Assembly: GCA_015709205.1 (NCBI GenBank)
Contig: JACCQO010000026.1
Coordinates: 1-45,006, forward strand
Length of the DNA: 45,006 nucleotides
Origin: Desulfovibrionaceae bacterium
Lineage (GTDB): Bacteria > Desulfobacterota > Desulfovibrionia > Desulfovibrionales > Desulfovibrionaceae
Direction of reading: 5' to 3'
The translations under genes and the position numbers were made by a program. Positions within the stretch are counted from its first letter, which is position 1, and each line of letters opens with the position of its first letter. The notes under the pieces were generated by a model that worked only from the letters and a program-made list of their open reading frames with translations, made no database searches and was not told where the DNA came from. Below, in pieces: positions 32,901 to 44,966 of this stretch.

Positions 32901-33640
32901 ACGAGGCACGCACGCTGCTGGCGATCAACGGCAGCCACCGCCGCGGGGAGGGATTCACCGCCAGGGCGCTCGACGCGTTCCTGCGCGGGGCCGCGGCGGC
33001 CGGAGCACGGCACGAGGTGCTGTATCCGGCCCGGCTGAGGATCGCGCCCTGTTCGGCCTGCGGCAAGTGCCTGTTCGAGACGCCGGGCGCGTGCCGCCAC
33101 GACGACGCCATGGGGGAGGTCATCGCCCGGCTGGAGGCGGCGGACCTGCTCGTGCTCGCCAGCCCGGTCCATTTCGACGGCCTGCCGAGCGCCCTGCAGA
33201 AAATGGTCGAGCGGCTGCGGGTGCTCCTCGGCGCACGGTTCGAGTACCGCGACGGCCGGACGCACCATCTCCGGCGCGCGCCCGGCGCACGGCGCCGGCG
33301 GGCCGTGGTGCTCTGCACGGCGGGCAACCCGGAGCGGGAGTCCTTCGTCACCATCCGCCGGGCCTTGCGACGGATTCTCGGGGCCATGGAGTGGGAGCCC
33401 GCCGGGGAGTTCCTGTTCCCGGCCTCGCACCTGCTCGCGGCCGAGCCCGATCTCCTAGCCGGTCAGCTGCACGCGCTGGAGCGGGCGGGCGAGGCCTTCG
33501 CCGCCACGGGCTCGATCGGTCCGGACCTGCTGGCCGCGGCCAACCGGGAGTACGTGGACGACCCGGCGGCCGTTCTCCGGCAGATGACGGAAACGATCCT
33601 GCGCATCCGCGACGAACGCCGCCGCGCGCGCGAGGCGTGA
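32897..33640 (+). CDS. NAD(P)H-dependent FMN reductase / flavodoxin-fold protein
   Basis: 247 residues. The flavodoxin-like core has AINGSHRRGEGFTARAL near 9-25 (FMN phosphate loop), PCSACGKCLFETPGACRHDDAM near 51-72 (the CxxCxxC cluster of iron-sulfur flavoprotein relatives, here with four Cys), and LVLASPVHFDGLPSALQKMVER near 84-105 (the YFGSVPxxLKxxxDR counterpart). The C-terminal 110 residues are less typical. The substrate is unknown; family members reduce FMN, quinones or aromatic compounds, and some bind a 4Fe-4S cluster through the cysteines. It overlaps marR by 4 bases and has a strong AGGAGGGAGGAAGG site, so it is probably induced when MarR is released. Confidence 0.88.
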   Translation: MNEARTLLAINGSHRRGEGFTARALDAFLRGAAAAGARHEVLYPARLRIAPCSACGKCLFETPGACRHDDAMGEVIARLEAADLLVLASPVHFDGLPSALQKMVERLRVLLGARFEYRDGRTHHLRRAPGARRRRAVVLCTAGNPERESFVTIRRALRRILGAMEWEPAGEFLFPASHLLAAEPDLLAGQLHALERAGEAFAATGSIGPDLLAAANREYVDDPAAVLRQMTETILRIRDERRRAREA

Positions 33641-33693
33641 CGCGCCCGGCGGAATCCGGCGAATCGGGCGAATCGAGCGGAATCCGGCGCACG

Positions 33694-33725
33694 AAAAAGG
33701 GTCCGACCGGAACGGTCGGACCCTT
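33694..33725. terminator. Bidirectional intrinsic terminator between the reductase gene and tRNA-Asn
   Basis: A perfect 13-bp stem (33697-33709 with 33713-33725) with a 3-base loop. The minus-strand transcript ends in a T run (complement of A5 at 33694-33698), so it serves the tRNA gene, and it lies about 55 bases after the plus-strand reductase gene. Confidence 0.9.
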
Positions 33726-33733
33726 GTATCTTC

Positions 33734-33809
33734 TGGCTCCCCGGGAGAGACTCGAACTCCCAACCTAGTGGTTAACAGCCACCCGCTCTGCCGATTGAGC
33801 TACCGGGGA
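33734..33809 (-). tRNA. tRNA-Asn (anticodon GTT)
   Basis: 76 bases on the minus strand starting TCCCCGG and ending in an encoded CCA. The acceptor strands pair perfectly over 7 bp (TCCCCGG with CCGGGGA, discriminator G). The D arm reads GCTC...GAGC, the anticodon arm GTGGC-TGTTAAC-type loop with GTT, and the T arm GGGAG-TTCGAGT-CTCTC. All parts are intact. Confidence 0.98.
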
Positions 33810-33845
33810 TCACGGCTCCACGGTCGTACGATCGCGGAGGGGCAC

Positions 33846-33875
33846 TATTTAGTGAACATGGGCCTCCTTCGTCAA
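33846..33875 (-). promoter_or_regulatory. Promoter of tRNA-Asn
   Basis: On the minus strand TTGACG (33875-33870) and TAAATA (33851-33846) are 18 bases apart. The predicted start is about 30 bases before the tRNA 5' end. The -35 box lies in a 9-bp inverted repeat (33868-33876 with 33889-33897) whose other arm also contains TTGACG facing lysS. Confidence 0.7.
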
Positions 33876-33996
33876 GGGGAATTTCCCGCTTGACGAAAAA
33901 AAGATTCCCGGCCACACCTCCTCCCTGCGCAGCCGCACGGGCACGCCCCGCGCGCGCCTTCCGGACGCCGGCGCGGCCCGCAAGGCGCGCCCTTGC

Positions 33997-34026
33997 TTGA
34001 CGGGGCCCGCCATTAGGGAATACACC
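33997..34026 (+). promoter_or_regulatory. Candidate promoter of the lysS operon
   Basis: TTGACG (33997-34002) is followed 18 bases later by TACACC (34021-34026), or 17 bases later by ATACAC. The -35 is good and the -10 is weak. It lies about 40 bases before the TTG start codon at 34068. Confidence 0.4.
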
Positions 34027-34067
34027 TCTTCGATTCACGGCTTACGAAGCACCATGGAGCATCCGGC

Positions 34068-35651
<1,584 letters not shown>

Positions 35652-35662
35652 GGCCCGGCGCA

Positions 35663-35683
35663 GCGGGCGGCGGGTCCGCCCGC
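35663..35683. repeat. Hairpin after lysS, no T run
   Basis: An 8-bp GC stem (35663-35670 with 35676-35683) with a 5-base loop, 12 bases after the lysS stop. It is not followed by T residues. In the same 197-base gap GGACCGGAACG (35726-35736) recurs 30 bases later with one change (35756-35766). Read-through into lolC is likely. Confidence 0.45.
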
Positions 35684-35848
35684 CGCGGCGCGGACCGGGG
35701 CCCGGGCGCCCGGCAAGAGCGCCCCGGACCGGAACGCCCGGGATCGAGACGATCCGGACCGAAACGATCCGACTATCGGCCAAAACCGAGCAGGACGGAG
35801 CACCCAGGAACCAGGCAGCCCCCGAGCCCCAAGGACCACGCCCACAGC

Positions 35849-37082
35849 ATGCGTTTCGAACTCTTCGTCGCCCTGCGCTACCTCCTGGCGCGCCGCAAGC
35901 AGACCTTCATCAGCGTCATCTCGCTCATTTCCGTGCTCGGCGTGGCCCTGGGCGTGGCCTCGCTCATCGTGGTCATCGGGGTGATGAACGGCTTCACCAC
36001 CCAGCTGCGCGAAAAACTCCTCTCCGTCACCTCCCATGTGGTCGTGCTGAACATCGACCGCTCCCTGGACAACTACGACGAGGTCGCGTCCACGGTGCGC
36101 GCCGTGGACGGCGTCACGGGCGTGACGCCCTTCACCTACGCCGAGGTGATGATCTCCAGCGGCAACCGGGTCAAGGGACTGGTGCTGCGCGGCCTGGACC
36201 CGGCCACCTCCGGCACGGTCATCGGCCTGGACAAGGAGATGGTCCACGGCCACGTGGCCGACCTGGGCTCCGAAGGCCCGGTGGGCGACACCACGCCCGG
36301 GCTCATCGTCGGCGCGGAGCTGGCCAAGAACATGGGGCTTTCCGTGGGCAGCCGGGTCAACCTGCTCTCCCCGGCGGGCCGGCGCACCGCGGCCGGGTTC
36401 GCCCCGCGCATCCTGGCCTTCCGCGTGGTCGGCATCTTCAAGACCGGGCTCTATGAATACGACTCCACCCTGGGCTACGTGACCCTGGCCCAGGCCGGCG
36501 CGCTCATGGGCATGCCCAAGGGCCGCGTCACCGGCCTGGAGGTGCGCGTGGCCGACGTCTTCGCCGCGGACCGCATCGCCGGGCGCATCGTGGACGCCCT
36601 GGGCGGGTTCCCCTATTCGGCCCGCGACTGGATCGAGATGAACGCCAACCTCTTCGCCGCACTGCAGTTGGAAAAGACGGCCATGTTCGTCATCCTCACC
36701 CTGATCGTGCTCGTGGGCTCGTTCTCGATCATCACCACGCTGATCATGCTCGTGATGGAAAAGACGCGCGACATCGCCATCCTCATGTCCATGGGCGCGA
36801 CCGCGCGCACCATCCGGCGCATCTTCATGCTCCAGGGCACGATCATCGGCCTGCTGGGCACCACCCTGGGCTACGGCCTGGGCATCGGCGCGAGTTTGCT
36901 TCTGAAGCGATATCAGTTTATCAAGCTTCCCGAAGGGGTCTACCCCATGGACCGGCTGCCCGTGCTCCTGGAGTGGCCGGACCTGGCGCTCATCGGCGGC
37001 GCGGCCATGCTGCTGTGCTTTTTGGCCACCCTCTACCCCGCGCGGCAGGCCGCCGGACTTGAGCCGGCGGAGGCGCTCCGTT

Positions 37083-37090
<8 letters not shown>
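35849..37090 (+). CDS. lolC: Lipoprotein-releasing ABC transporter permease LolC/LolE
   Basis: 413 residues. It starts FELFVALRYLLARRKQTFISVISLISVLGVALGVASLIVVI, the typical LolC/E first helix and its amphipathic lead. A periplasmic MacB-like domain follows (about 48-265), then FtsX-type helices with MLVMEKTRDIAILMSMGATARTIRRIF (coupling helix to the ATPase) and a last helix before LYPARQAAGLEPAEALRYE, the family's C-terminal motif. It extracts lipoproteins from the inner membrane together with LolD. Only one permease gene is present, so it probably forms a homodimer, as in many bacteria outside gammaproteobacteria. The lolD start overlaps its end by 8 bases. Confidence 0.96.
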
Positions 37091-37764
<674 letters not shown>

Positions 37765-37781
<17 letters not shown>

Positions 37782-40440
37782 TGCCCTGCCGGCGCTGGCC
37801 CTGCTCTTGCTCCTCCTGCTCCTGCCGGGCCGCGCCCTGTGCGCGCAGGGCGACGCGGTGAAGGTCGCCGTGCTCCCCTTCGAGGTCAACGCCGGACCGG
37901 ATCTGGAATACCTCAAGGACAGCCTGCCCCAGCTCGTTTCCGACAAGCTCACCGAACTGGGCTTCGCCCCGGTGCCGCAGGAACGGCTGCTCTCCCTGCT
38001 CACCCAGCAGAACGTGGAATTTCTCGACCTTGCCGTGGCCAAGGACATGGCCCTGCTCTCGGGCGCGGCCTACGCGGTCTACGGAAGCTTTTCCCAGGTG
38101 GGCGAAACGCTCTCCCTGGACGTGCGCCTGGTGGACGCCTTCGGCGTGAAACCCGCCAAGCCCATCTTCGTGGTCAAGGAAGGGCTCATCAACATCCTGC
38201 CCGCGGTGGACGAACTGGCCGCCAAGATCAAGAACGAACTGCAGCGCAAGGAAGTGGTCGCCGAGCTCTCCGTGACCGGCACCAAGGTCCTGGACAAGGA
38301 AGTCGTGCTCATGCGCCTGAAGACGCAGAAGGGCGACGTCTACGATCCCAAGACCATCAACGACGACATGAAGCGCGTCTTCGAACTGGGCTACTTCAAG
38401 GACCTCCGCGTGCACGTGGACGACCTGCCCGAGGGCAAGCGCGTGGTCTTCGAGGTCGAGGAGAAGCCGCGCATCAAGGCCATCAGCGTCCTGGGCGCGG
38501 ACGCCCTGAACGAAGAGGACATCGTCGGCGTCATGAGCACGCGCACCGGCGGCGTCATGAACGAGAAGGTCCTCTCCGACGACCTGAACAAGATCCGCGA
38601 GCTCTACCGCAAGGACGGCTACTACCTGGCCAAGGTCACCTACGAGCTGGAGCAGGATTCCGACACCCAGGCCCGGCTGAACCTCGTGGTCCAGGAGGGC
38701 GAGAAGCTCTACATCGAGAAGATCATCATCGAGGGCGCCGAGCAGATCGACCCCGACGAGCTCAAGGACCAACTGGCCCTGTCCGAGCGCGGCATCATCT
38801 CCTGGATCACCGGTTCCGGCGTGCTCAAGGAGGAACTGCTGGAGCGCGACGCCGCGGCCCTGGAGGCCTACTACGCCAACCGCGGCTTCGTGGACGCCAA
38901 GGTCGGCCAGCCGTCGGTGGAGTTCAAGGACGACGGCATCTACATCACCTTCAAGCTCTCCGAGGGCGACCGCTACAAGATCGGCGCCATCCAGTTCGCC
39001 GGCGACCTGCTGGAGCCCGAACCCAAGCTCCTGGAGCAGACCGCCCTGGACGACATCGCGCGCGAGGACGGCTACTTCGACCGCTCCGTGCTGCGCGAGG
39101 ACGCCAACAAGCTCTCGGCCTACTACGCGGACTACGGCTACGCCTTTGCCGAAGCCGACTACACCCTGAAGAAGCGCACCGAGGAAAAGCGCCTGGACGT
39201 GACCTACTCCCTGTCCAAGCGCCAGAAGGTCTACATCCGCCGCGTCAACCTGGAAGGCAACTCGCGCACCCGCGACAACGTCATCCGCCGCGAGATGCGG
39301 TTGGCCGACGGCGACCTGTTCAGCGGCTCCAAGCTGCGCCGTTCCACCGAGCGCCTCAACAAGCTCGGCTACTTCGAGGTCGCCGACGTGGAGACCATGC
39401 CCACGGGCAACCCGGACCAGCTCGACCTCAAGGTCAAGGTCAAGGAAAAGGCCACCGGCCTGATCACCGGCGGCGTGGGCTACTCGACCTACTCGCACTT
39501 CGGCGTCACGGGCAAGATCGAGGAGAAGAACCTCTTCGGCAAGGGCTACGTCACGGGCGCCCAGGCCTCCATCAGCGGCAAGAGCACCCGCTTCGGCGTC
39601 GGCTTCACCAACCCCAGCTACGACGACACCAAGCTCGGCGTGGGCGCGGACCTCTACCGGACCCGCTACGAGGCCATCGACTACGACCGCGTGGTCCTGG
39701 GCGGCCGCCTGCGCTTCAGCTACCCCCTGGGCGAGTACACCAAGCTCTACTGGTCCTACCGCCTGGATCGCTACGACATCTACAATCTCGACGACGACAC
39801 CGCGCAGCTCATCCGCGACAAGGAAGGCGTGAACTGGGCCAGCGTCATCTCGGTCAGCGCCCTGCGCGACACCACGGACGATGCCGTCAACCCGACCAAG
39901 GGCTCGCTCAACTCCCTGACCCTGGAGAACGGCGGCGCCATCCTCGCGGGCGACGACAACTTCTTCAAGGGCGTGGCCGACAGCCACTGGTTCTTCCCGG
40001 TCATCTGGGACACGGTCTTCCACTGGCACGGCCAGTTGGGCTTCGTGGTGGAGAACGCCGACGACGAGATCCCGGTCTTCGAACGCTTCCACCTGGGCGG
40101 CCTGAACACCATCCGCGGCTACTCCACGGGCAAGGTCTCGCCGCGCGACGAGGCCACCGGCGACTACATCGGCGGCAACAAGGAATTCTACACCAACTTC
40201 GAATACATCTTCCCGTTGGACAAGGACTTCGGCCTCATGGGTCTGACCTTCTTCGACGCGGGCAATTCCTGGGACGAAGGCGACTGGGACCTGGGCGACA
40301 TCAAGAAGAGCGTGGGCGCGGGCCTGCGCTGGTACTCGCCCATGGGGCCGCTGCGCCTGGAATACGGCTACGCGCTGGACTCCATCACCGACCAGGGCAG
40401 CCCGCACAAGATCGAATTCTCCATGGGCACGAACTTCTAG
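37765..40440 (+). CDS. bamA: Outer membrane protein assembly factor BamA with an extra N-terminal TolB-like domain
   Basis: 891 residues, about 80 longer than E. coli BamA. A signal peptide covers residues 1-27 ([12 protein letters not shown] core). Residues about 31-160 ([19 protein letters not shown]...[16 protein letters not shown]) resemble the TolB N-terminal / FlgO-like fold, not a POTRA. Five POTRA-type repeats follow (about 165-560): each has the VxGN-like start and a GYF/GYY turn. The beta-barrel begins near 570 ([25 protein letters not shown]), includes NTIRGYSTG (the L6 VRGF-type motif) and ends in F as in the beta-signal. It inserts barrel proteins into the outer membrane. A lolD overlap and an AGGAG site support the start. 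Confidence 0.96.
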
Positions 40441-40547
40441 CGCGGTCCGCACAACGCCGGACGCACGCCTAACCCGTCAACACCCGCGGCGCGCCGCCGG
40501 GAAATCCCCGGCCCGCGCCGCAATGCATCCCAAAGGAGACCCCCCTT

Positions 40548-41072
40548 ATGCGCAACATCATGCTCATGATCCTGGCCCTGCTCATCCTGCTGCCGAGCAC
40601 CGCCATGGCCGAGACGAAATTCGCCGTCATCGACATGGAAACGGTCATCCGCACCTGCGAGCCCGGGCAGAAGGCCCTGGACACCCTCAAGCAGCGCTTC
40701 CAGACCATGAAGGCCGACCTGGACAAGGAGCAGGGCGAGATCCAGGCCATGCGCGAGGAGCTCAACAAGCAGAGCCTGGTGCTCTCGGCCGAGGCCAAGC
40801 AGGACAAGGAGATCGAGTTCAAGCGGCGCGTGCGCGACTATCAGGACATGCTCCAGAACTACCAGCGCAAGATCAAGACCGAGGAGAGCCGCCTGTCCAA
40901 GCCCATCGTGGAGATGGTCGTCAAGGCCATCAAGGAGTACGGCAAGGCCAACGGCTACACCGCCATCGTGGACGCGCACAACTCCGGCATCGTCTATTTC
41001 TCCGAGGCCGCGGACATCACCAAACTGATCATCGTGGAAATCAACCGCAACACGCGCGCCGGCAAGAAGTAA
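40548..41072 (+). CDS. skp: Periplasmic OmpH/Skp-family chaperone
   Basis: 174 residues. A signal peptide covers residues 1-21 ([15 protein letters not shown] core, cut after AMA). The mature chain starts [20 protein letters not shown] and continues as long charged helices (about 40-130) forming the coiled-coil tentacles. It ends in a short beta segment, [17 protein letters not shown], where the family packs into a trimer. Skp keeps unfolded outer-membrane proteins soluble and delivers them to BamA, the upstream gene. An AAAGGAG site precedes the ATG. The stop overlaps the lpxD start by one base (TAATG). Confidence 0.94.
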   Translation: MRNIMLMILALLILLPSTAMAETKFAVIDMETVIRTCEPGQKALDTLKQRFQTMKADLDKEQGEIQAMREELNKQSLVLSAEAKQDKEIEFKRRVRDYQDMLQNYQRKIKTEESRLSKPIVEMVVKAIKEYGKANGYTAIVDAHNSGIVYFSEAADITKLIIVEINRNTRAGKK

Positions 41073-42118
41073 TGGAACTGACCCTCTCCGCCCTCGCCGA
41101 AAACCTCGGGCTCACGCTGCGCGGCGACGACGCCGTGATCCGCGGCCTGAACACCCTGGAGGCGGCCGGAGACGACGAGGTCAGCTTCCTGGCCAACCCC
41201 AGGTACGCGGACCTGCTGGCCACCACGCGCGCCGCGGCCGTGATCGTGGACGAGGCCCACGCGGACCGCGCTCCGCGCGCCGCGCTCGTCAGCGCCAGCC
41301 CCTACCTGGACTTCGCCCGCGCCGTGCAACTCTTCGCCAAGCCCCAGGGCTGCCTTTCCGGCATCAGCGAGCTGGCCTACGTGCACCCCGAGGCCCGACT
41401 CGGCGAGGGCTGCACCGTGTACCCCTTCGCCTTCATCGGCGCGCGCGCCGTACTGGGCAAGGGCGCGCAGGTCTTCCCCGGCGCCTACGTAGGCGAGGAC
41501 TGTCGGCTGGGCGAGGCCTGCATCCTCTACCCCAACTGCACGCTCATGGCCGCCACCGTGCTCGGCGACCGCTGCATCGTGCATGCGGGCGCGGTGCTCG
41601 GCAGCGACGGCTTCGGCTTCGCGCCCACCCCGGTCGGACTGCAGAAGATCCCGCAGATCGGCATCGTGCGCGTGGGCGACGACGTGGAGGTCGGCGCGAA
41701 CACCGCCGTGGACCGCGCCGTGCTCCAGGCCACGGCCATCGGCTCGGGCACCAAGATCGACAACCTCGTGCAGATCGGCCACAACGTGGAAATGGGGGCC
41801 AACTGCCTGATCGTCTCCCAGGTGGGCATCTCCGGCTCCACCAAGGTCGGCGACCGCGTGACCATGGCCGGCCAGGTGGGCGTGGCCGGCCACCTGACCA
41901 TCGGCGACGGCGCGACCCTGGGCCCCAAGAGCGGCGTGCCCAAGGACGTGCCCGCGGGCGCGACCATGGGCGGCATCCCGGCCGTGGACAAGTCCACCTA
42001 CATGCGCACCCTGGCGCTCATGCCCAGCTTCCCGGACATGGCCAGGCGGCTCAAGAAACTGGAAAAGGAGCTCGCGGCCCTCACGGCGCGGCTCGATCAG
42101 GGAGGCCCCGATGCCTGA
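41072..42118 (+). CDS. lpxD: UDP-3-O-(3-hydroxyacyl)glucosamine N-acyltransferase LpxD
   Basis: 348 residues, third step of lipid A synthesis. The N-terminal uridine-binding domain spans about 1-98 ([23 protein letters not shown]). The left-handed beta-helix with hexapeptide repeats runs about 105-310, with GSDGFGFAP near 186-194 and the catalytic His in QIGHNVEMG near 231-239. The C-terminal helix has [20 protein letters not shown]. Its ATG overlaps the skp stop by one base and its stop overlaps the fabZ start by 8 bases, so expression is coupled through the operon. Confidence 0.97.
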   Translation: MELTLSALAENLGLTLRGDDAVIRGLNTLEAAGDDEVSFLANPRYADLLATTRAAAVIVDEAHADRAPRAALVSASPYLDFARAVQLFAKPQGCLSGISELAYVHPEARLGEGCTVYPFAFIGARAVLGKGAQVFPGAYVGEDCRLGEACILYPNCTLMAATVLGDRCIVHAGAVLGSDGFGFAPTPVGLQKIPQIGIVRVGDDVEVGANTAVDRAVLQATAIGSGTKIDNLVQIGHNVEMGANCLIVSQVGISGSTKVGDRVTMAGQVGVAGHLTIGDGATLGPKSGVPKDVPAGATMGGIPAVDKSTYMRTLALMPSFPDMARRLKKLEKELAALTARLDQGGPDA

Positions 42119-42572
42119 CGAACTTTCCTCGATCCGCATCCAGCAGATCATGCAGATGCTGCCGCACCGCTACCCCTTCCTGCTGGTGGACCGCGTGACC
42201 GCCTACACGCCCGGCGACAGCCTGGAAGCCTACAAGAACGTGACCTTCAACGAGCCGTTCTTCCAGGGCCACTTCCCGGGGCTGCCGGTCATGCCCGGCG
42301 TGCTCATCCTCGAGGCCCTGGCCCAGGCCGGCGGGCTGCTCGTCTCGGTCAGCTCGCCCGAACCGCTCGACGGCAAGGTCTTCCTGTTCACCGGCATGGA
42401 CAAGGTGCGCTTCCGCCGCCCCGTGGTGCCCGGCGACAAGCTGGAAATGCGCGCCCACGACGTGCGCGCCAAATTCAAACTCTGGAAAATGAACGGCACC
42501 GCAACGGTCAACGGCGACGTGGTCGCCGAGGCCGTGCTCACCGCCGCCGTCATCGATCGGGAGGACGTCTAG
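42111..42572 (+). CDS. fabZ: 3-hydroxyacyl-ACP dehydratase FabZ
   Basis: 153 residues, a hotdog-fold dehydratase. [13 protein letters not shown] near 17-29 and [23 protein letters not shown] near 52-74 hold the active-site His and Glu. It removes water from 3-hydroxyacyl-ACP in fatty-acid elongation and so competes with LpxA and LpxD for the same substrate, which explains its place between them. It overlaps lpxD by 8 bases and touches lpxA (TAG directly followed by ATG). Confidence 0.97.
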   Translation: MPDELSSIRIQQIMQMLPHRYPFLLVDRVTAYTPGDSLEAYKNVTFNEPFFQGHFPGLPVMPGVLILEALAQAGGLLVSVSSPEPLDGKVFLFTGMDKVRFRRPVVPGDKLEMRAHDVRAKFKLWKMNGTATVNGDVVAEAVLTAAVIDREDV

Positions 42573-43385
42573 ATGCCCAGCCAGATCCATCCCACGGCCA
42601 TCGTCGATCCCGGCGCCCAGCTCGGCGAAGACGTCGTCGTGGGGCCCTACGCCATCATCGAGGACAAGACCGTCATCGGCGACCGCTGCCGCATCGACCC
42701 CTTCGCCAAGATCCTGCCCTACACCTTCATGGGCTCCGACAACCACGTGCACTCCAACGCCCTGGTCGGCGGCGCGCCGCAGGACCTCAAGTTCCACGGC
42801 GAGGAATCCACGTTGGAGATCGGCAACGGCAACACCATCCGCGAGTTCGCCACCGTGCACCGCGGCACCGAGGGCGGCGGCGGCGTGACCCGGGTGGGCA
42901 ACGGCTGCCTGCTCATGGCCTACACGCACACCGCGCACGACTGCATCCTCGGCGACGGCGTGATCATGTCCAACGCCGCCTCCCTGGCCGGCCACGTCAT
43001 CGTGGGCGATCAGGCCATCATCGGCGGCATGAGCGGCGTGCACCAGTTCGTGCGCATCGGCGAACACGCCTTCGTGGGCGCCATGAGCGGCCTGGCCCAG
43101 GACCTGCCGCCCTTCATGCTCGCCTCGGGCAACCGCGCCCAGATGCACGGCCCCAACAGCGTGGGCCTGCGGCGCATGCGCGCCTCGCAGATCGAAATCC
43201 GCGCCCTGCGCACGGCCTACAAGCGCCTCTTCCGTTCCGACCTGTCCATCGCCGAGGCCATCGAGGAAGTGGAATACGAACTCGGCGACCACGAAACCGT
43301 CAAGACCCTGGTCAGGTTCCTGCGCGTCAAGAGCAACCGGGGCGTCACCTCGGCCGCCCTCAAGACCGAAAACATCGAGGACTAG
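42573..43385 (+). CDS. lpxA: UDP-N-acetylglucosamine acyltransferase LpxA
   Basis: 270 residues, first step of lipid A synthesis. The beta-helix starts IHPTAIVDPGAQLGEDVVVGPYAII; GGAPQDLKF near 67-75 and TVHRGTEGGGGVTRVG near 92-107 are diagnostic, as is AYTHTAHDC with the catalytic His (near 121-127). The C-terminal helical part has LRRMRASQIEIRALRTAYKRLFR. It directly follows the fabZ stop codon. lpxI comes 45 bases later. Confidence 0.97.
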   Translation: MPSQIHPTAIVDPGAQLGEDVVVGPYAIIEDKTVIGDRCRIDPFAKILPYTFMGSDNHVHSNALVGGAPQDLKFHGEESTLEIGNGNTIREFATVHRGTEGGGGVTRVGNGCLLMAYTHTAHDCILGDGVIMSNAASLAGHVIVGDQAIIGGMSGVHQFVRIGEHAFVGAMSGLAQDLPPFMLASGNRAQMHGPNSVGLRRMRASQIEIRALRTAYKRLFRSDLSIAEAIEEVEYELGDHETVKTLVRFLRVKSNRGVTSAALKTENIED

Positions 43386-43430
43386 CCGCATGCGCGCCCA
43401 CGGGCACGCCACCTCGGCCGGGAGCACCGC

Positions 43431-44282
43431 ATGAGCGCCGCTCCCGGCCGGCCCACGACCATCGGACTCATCGCCGGACGCGGCCAGTTCCCCGCACTCG
43501 CCGCACGCGGCGCGCAAACCCTCGGCCACCGCGTCGCGGCCGTGGGCTTCAAGGGCTTCACCGACCCCGCCCTGGAAAACGAGGTCCACGCCTGGACCCT
43601 CCTCGGCCTCGGCCAGATCAACAGGCTCGTCCGCTTCTTCCACGGCCAGAAGGCCACCCACCTCTGCTTCGCCGGGGCCATCGACAAGCCCAAGGCCCTG
43701 GACCTGCGCCCGGACCTGCGCGCCCTCCGGCTCCTGGGCCGCCTGCGCGGCAAGGGCGACGACGCCCTGCTACGCGCCCTGATCGGCGAACTCGAAAGCG
43801 AAGGCTTCCAGGTCATCCAGGCCGCCGACCTCGTGCCGGACCTGCGCGGCCCCGCAGGCGTGCTCTCCACCCGCAAGCCCGACCCCGAGGAATGGGACGA
43901 CCTGCGCTTCGCCTACGCCACGGCCAAGGACGTCGGCCGCCTGGACATCGGCCAGTGCATCGTGGTCAAACGCGGCATCGTGGCCGCCGTGGAAGCCATG
44001 GAAGGCACCGACGAAACCCTGCGGCGCGGCGGAAAACTCGCGCGCGGCAACGCCGTGGCCGTCAAGACCCTCAAGCCCGGACAGGAAGAACGCATCGACC
44101 TGCCCGCCCTGGGCACCGGCACCGTGGATTCCTGCATCGCCGCAAACATCTCCTGCCTCGGGTTCGAGGCCGGGAAGGCCCTGTTCTTCGACCTGGAGGA
44201 AAGCCTGCGCCGCGCCGACGCCGCCGGTCTCGCCATCGTCGGCATCACGCCGGAACTCCTGGCCGCGCCTTGCAAGAACTGA
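43431..44282 (+). CDS. lpxI: UDP-2,3-diacylglucosamine diphosphatase LpxI
   Basis: 283 residues, fourth step of lipid A synthesis in bacteria without LpxH. The start IGLIAGRGQFPALAARGAQTLGHRVAAVGFKGF near 10-43 is the LpxI N-terminal domain. GLGQINRLVRFFHGQKATHLCFAGAIDKP near 58-87 and the KPGQEERIDLPALGTGTVD stretch in the C-terminal catalytic domain are also conserved; the latter and the downstream SCLGFEAGKALFFD include metal- and substrate-binding residues. It has no similarity to LpxH. It is the last clear lipid A gene in the operon; a small regulator-like gene follows after 91 bases. Confidence 0.95.
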   Translation: MSAAPGRPTTIGLIAGRGQFPALAARGAQTLGHRVAAVGFKGFTDPALENEVHAWTLLGLGQINRLVRFFHGQKATHLCFAGAIDKPKALDLRPDLRALRLLGRLRGKGDDALLRALIGELESEGFQVIQAADLVPDLRGPAGVLSTRKPDPEEWDDLRFAYATAKDVGRLDIGQCIVVKRGIVAAVEAMEGTDETLRRGGKLARGNAVAVKTLKPGQEERIDLPALGTGTVDSCIAANISCLGFEAGKALFFDLEESLRRADAAGLAIVGITPELLAAPCKN

Positions 44283-44373
44283 TATCCAGGACATCATACC
44301 GGCGCCGCCTTGCGGCAATCCGGTATATTTCATGACAGCCGTCCCCAACCCCCCGGAAACCCGGAGCCCGGCC

Positions 44374-44925
44374 ATGAACCTCGACAGCACGCACATCAAG
44401 ATCCTCAAGGACATCAAGTCGTTCACGAAAGTCAAAAAATACCGAGGGATGTTGCCCTCGAAGCTGGCCCTGTTCAACCAGGACCGCAAGTTCGACGAAC
44501 TGCTCGAAGCCGGGCTCGTGCAACGCCTCTACGTGACCACCGCCTGCGGCAGCGAATCCCTGTACTTCAAACTGACCGACAACGGACACGGCTTCCTCGA
44601 CAGCCTCTCGCCCGAAGAACTCTGCGCCGACGAGTGCCCGCGCGAATACGGCGACGAGGAAGACGACTACCTGACCACCGACCAGGCCTCCATCCTCAAC
44701 GACATCTACCACTACTCGAAAATCACCAAACACGGCGGCATCATGCCCACCGAACTGCTGGGCGAATTCGACTCGCGGATCATCAACGCCCTGTTCTCCA
44801 AAGGCTGCCTCATCCGCGTCAAGGCCGACATGGGCCGCTCGCGCAAACGCAAAGGCCTCATGCTCTCCGAAAAAGGCCTGCGCCTGCTCCTGTTCTTCAC
44901 CCACGACCGCGAACCCGCGTCCTAG
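44374..44925 (+). CDS. Unknown protein with two tandem winged-helix-like repeats
   Basis: 183 residues. I do not recognise the family. Two halves resemble each other: ILKDIKSFTKVKKYRGMLPSKL near 10-31 and ILNDIYHYSKITKHGGIMPTEL near 108-129, each followed by a short helix, a KLTDNG or MLSEKG turn and a final hydrophobic segment. Each half looks like a small winged helix (helices then a beta-hairpin with a Lys/Thr- or Ser-rich turn). A strongly acidic linker (CPREYGDEEDDYL, about 88-100) joins them. Cytoplasmic; a DNA- or RNA-binding role is inferred. The start at 44374 has GGAG about 8 bases upstream; an ATG at 44332 is an alternative. It is probably the last gene of the envelope operon. Confidence 0.8.
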   Translation: MNLDSTHIKILKDIKSFTKVKKYRGMLPSKLALFNQDRKFDELLEAGLVQRLYVTTACGSESLYFKLTDNGHGFLDSLSPEELCADECPREYGDEEDDYLTTDQASILNDIYHYSKITKHGGIMPTELLGEFDSRIINALFSKGCLIRVKADMGRSRKRKGLMLSEKGLRLLLFFTHDREPAS

Positions 44926-44966
44926 GCGCGGGAGGGGCGGGAGAGAAGAAGCGGGGGGAGGCGGGG

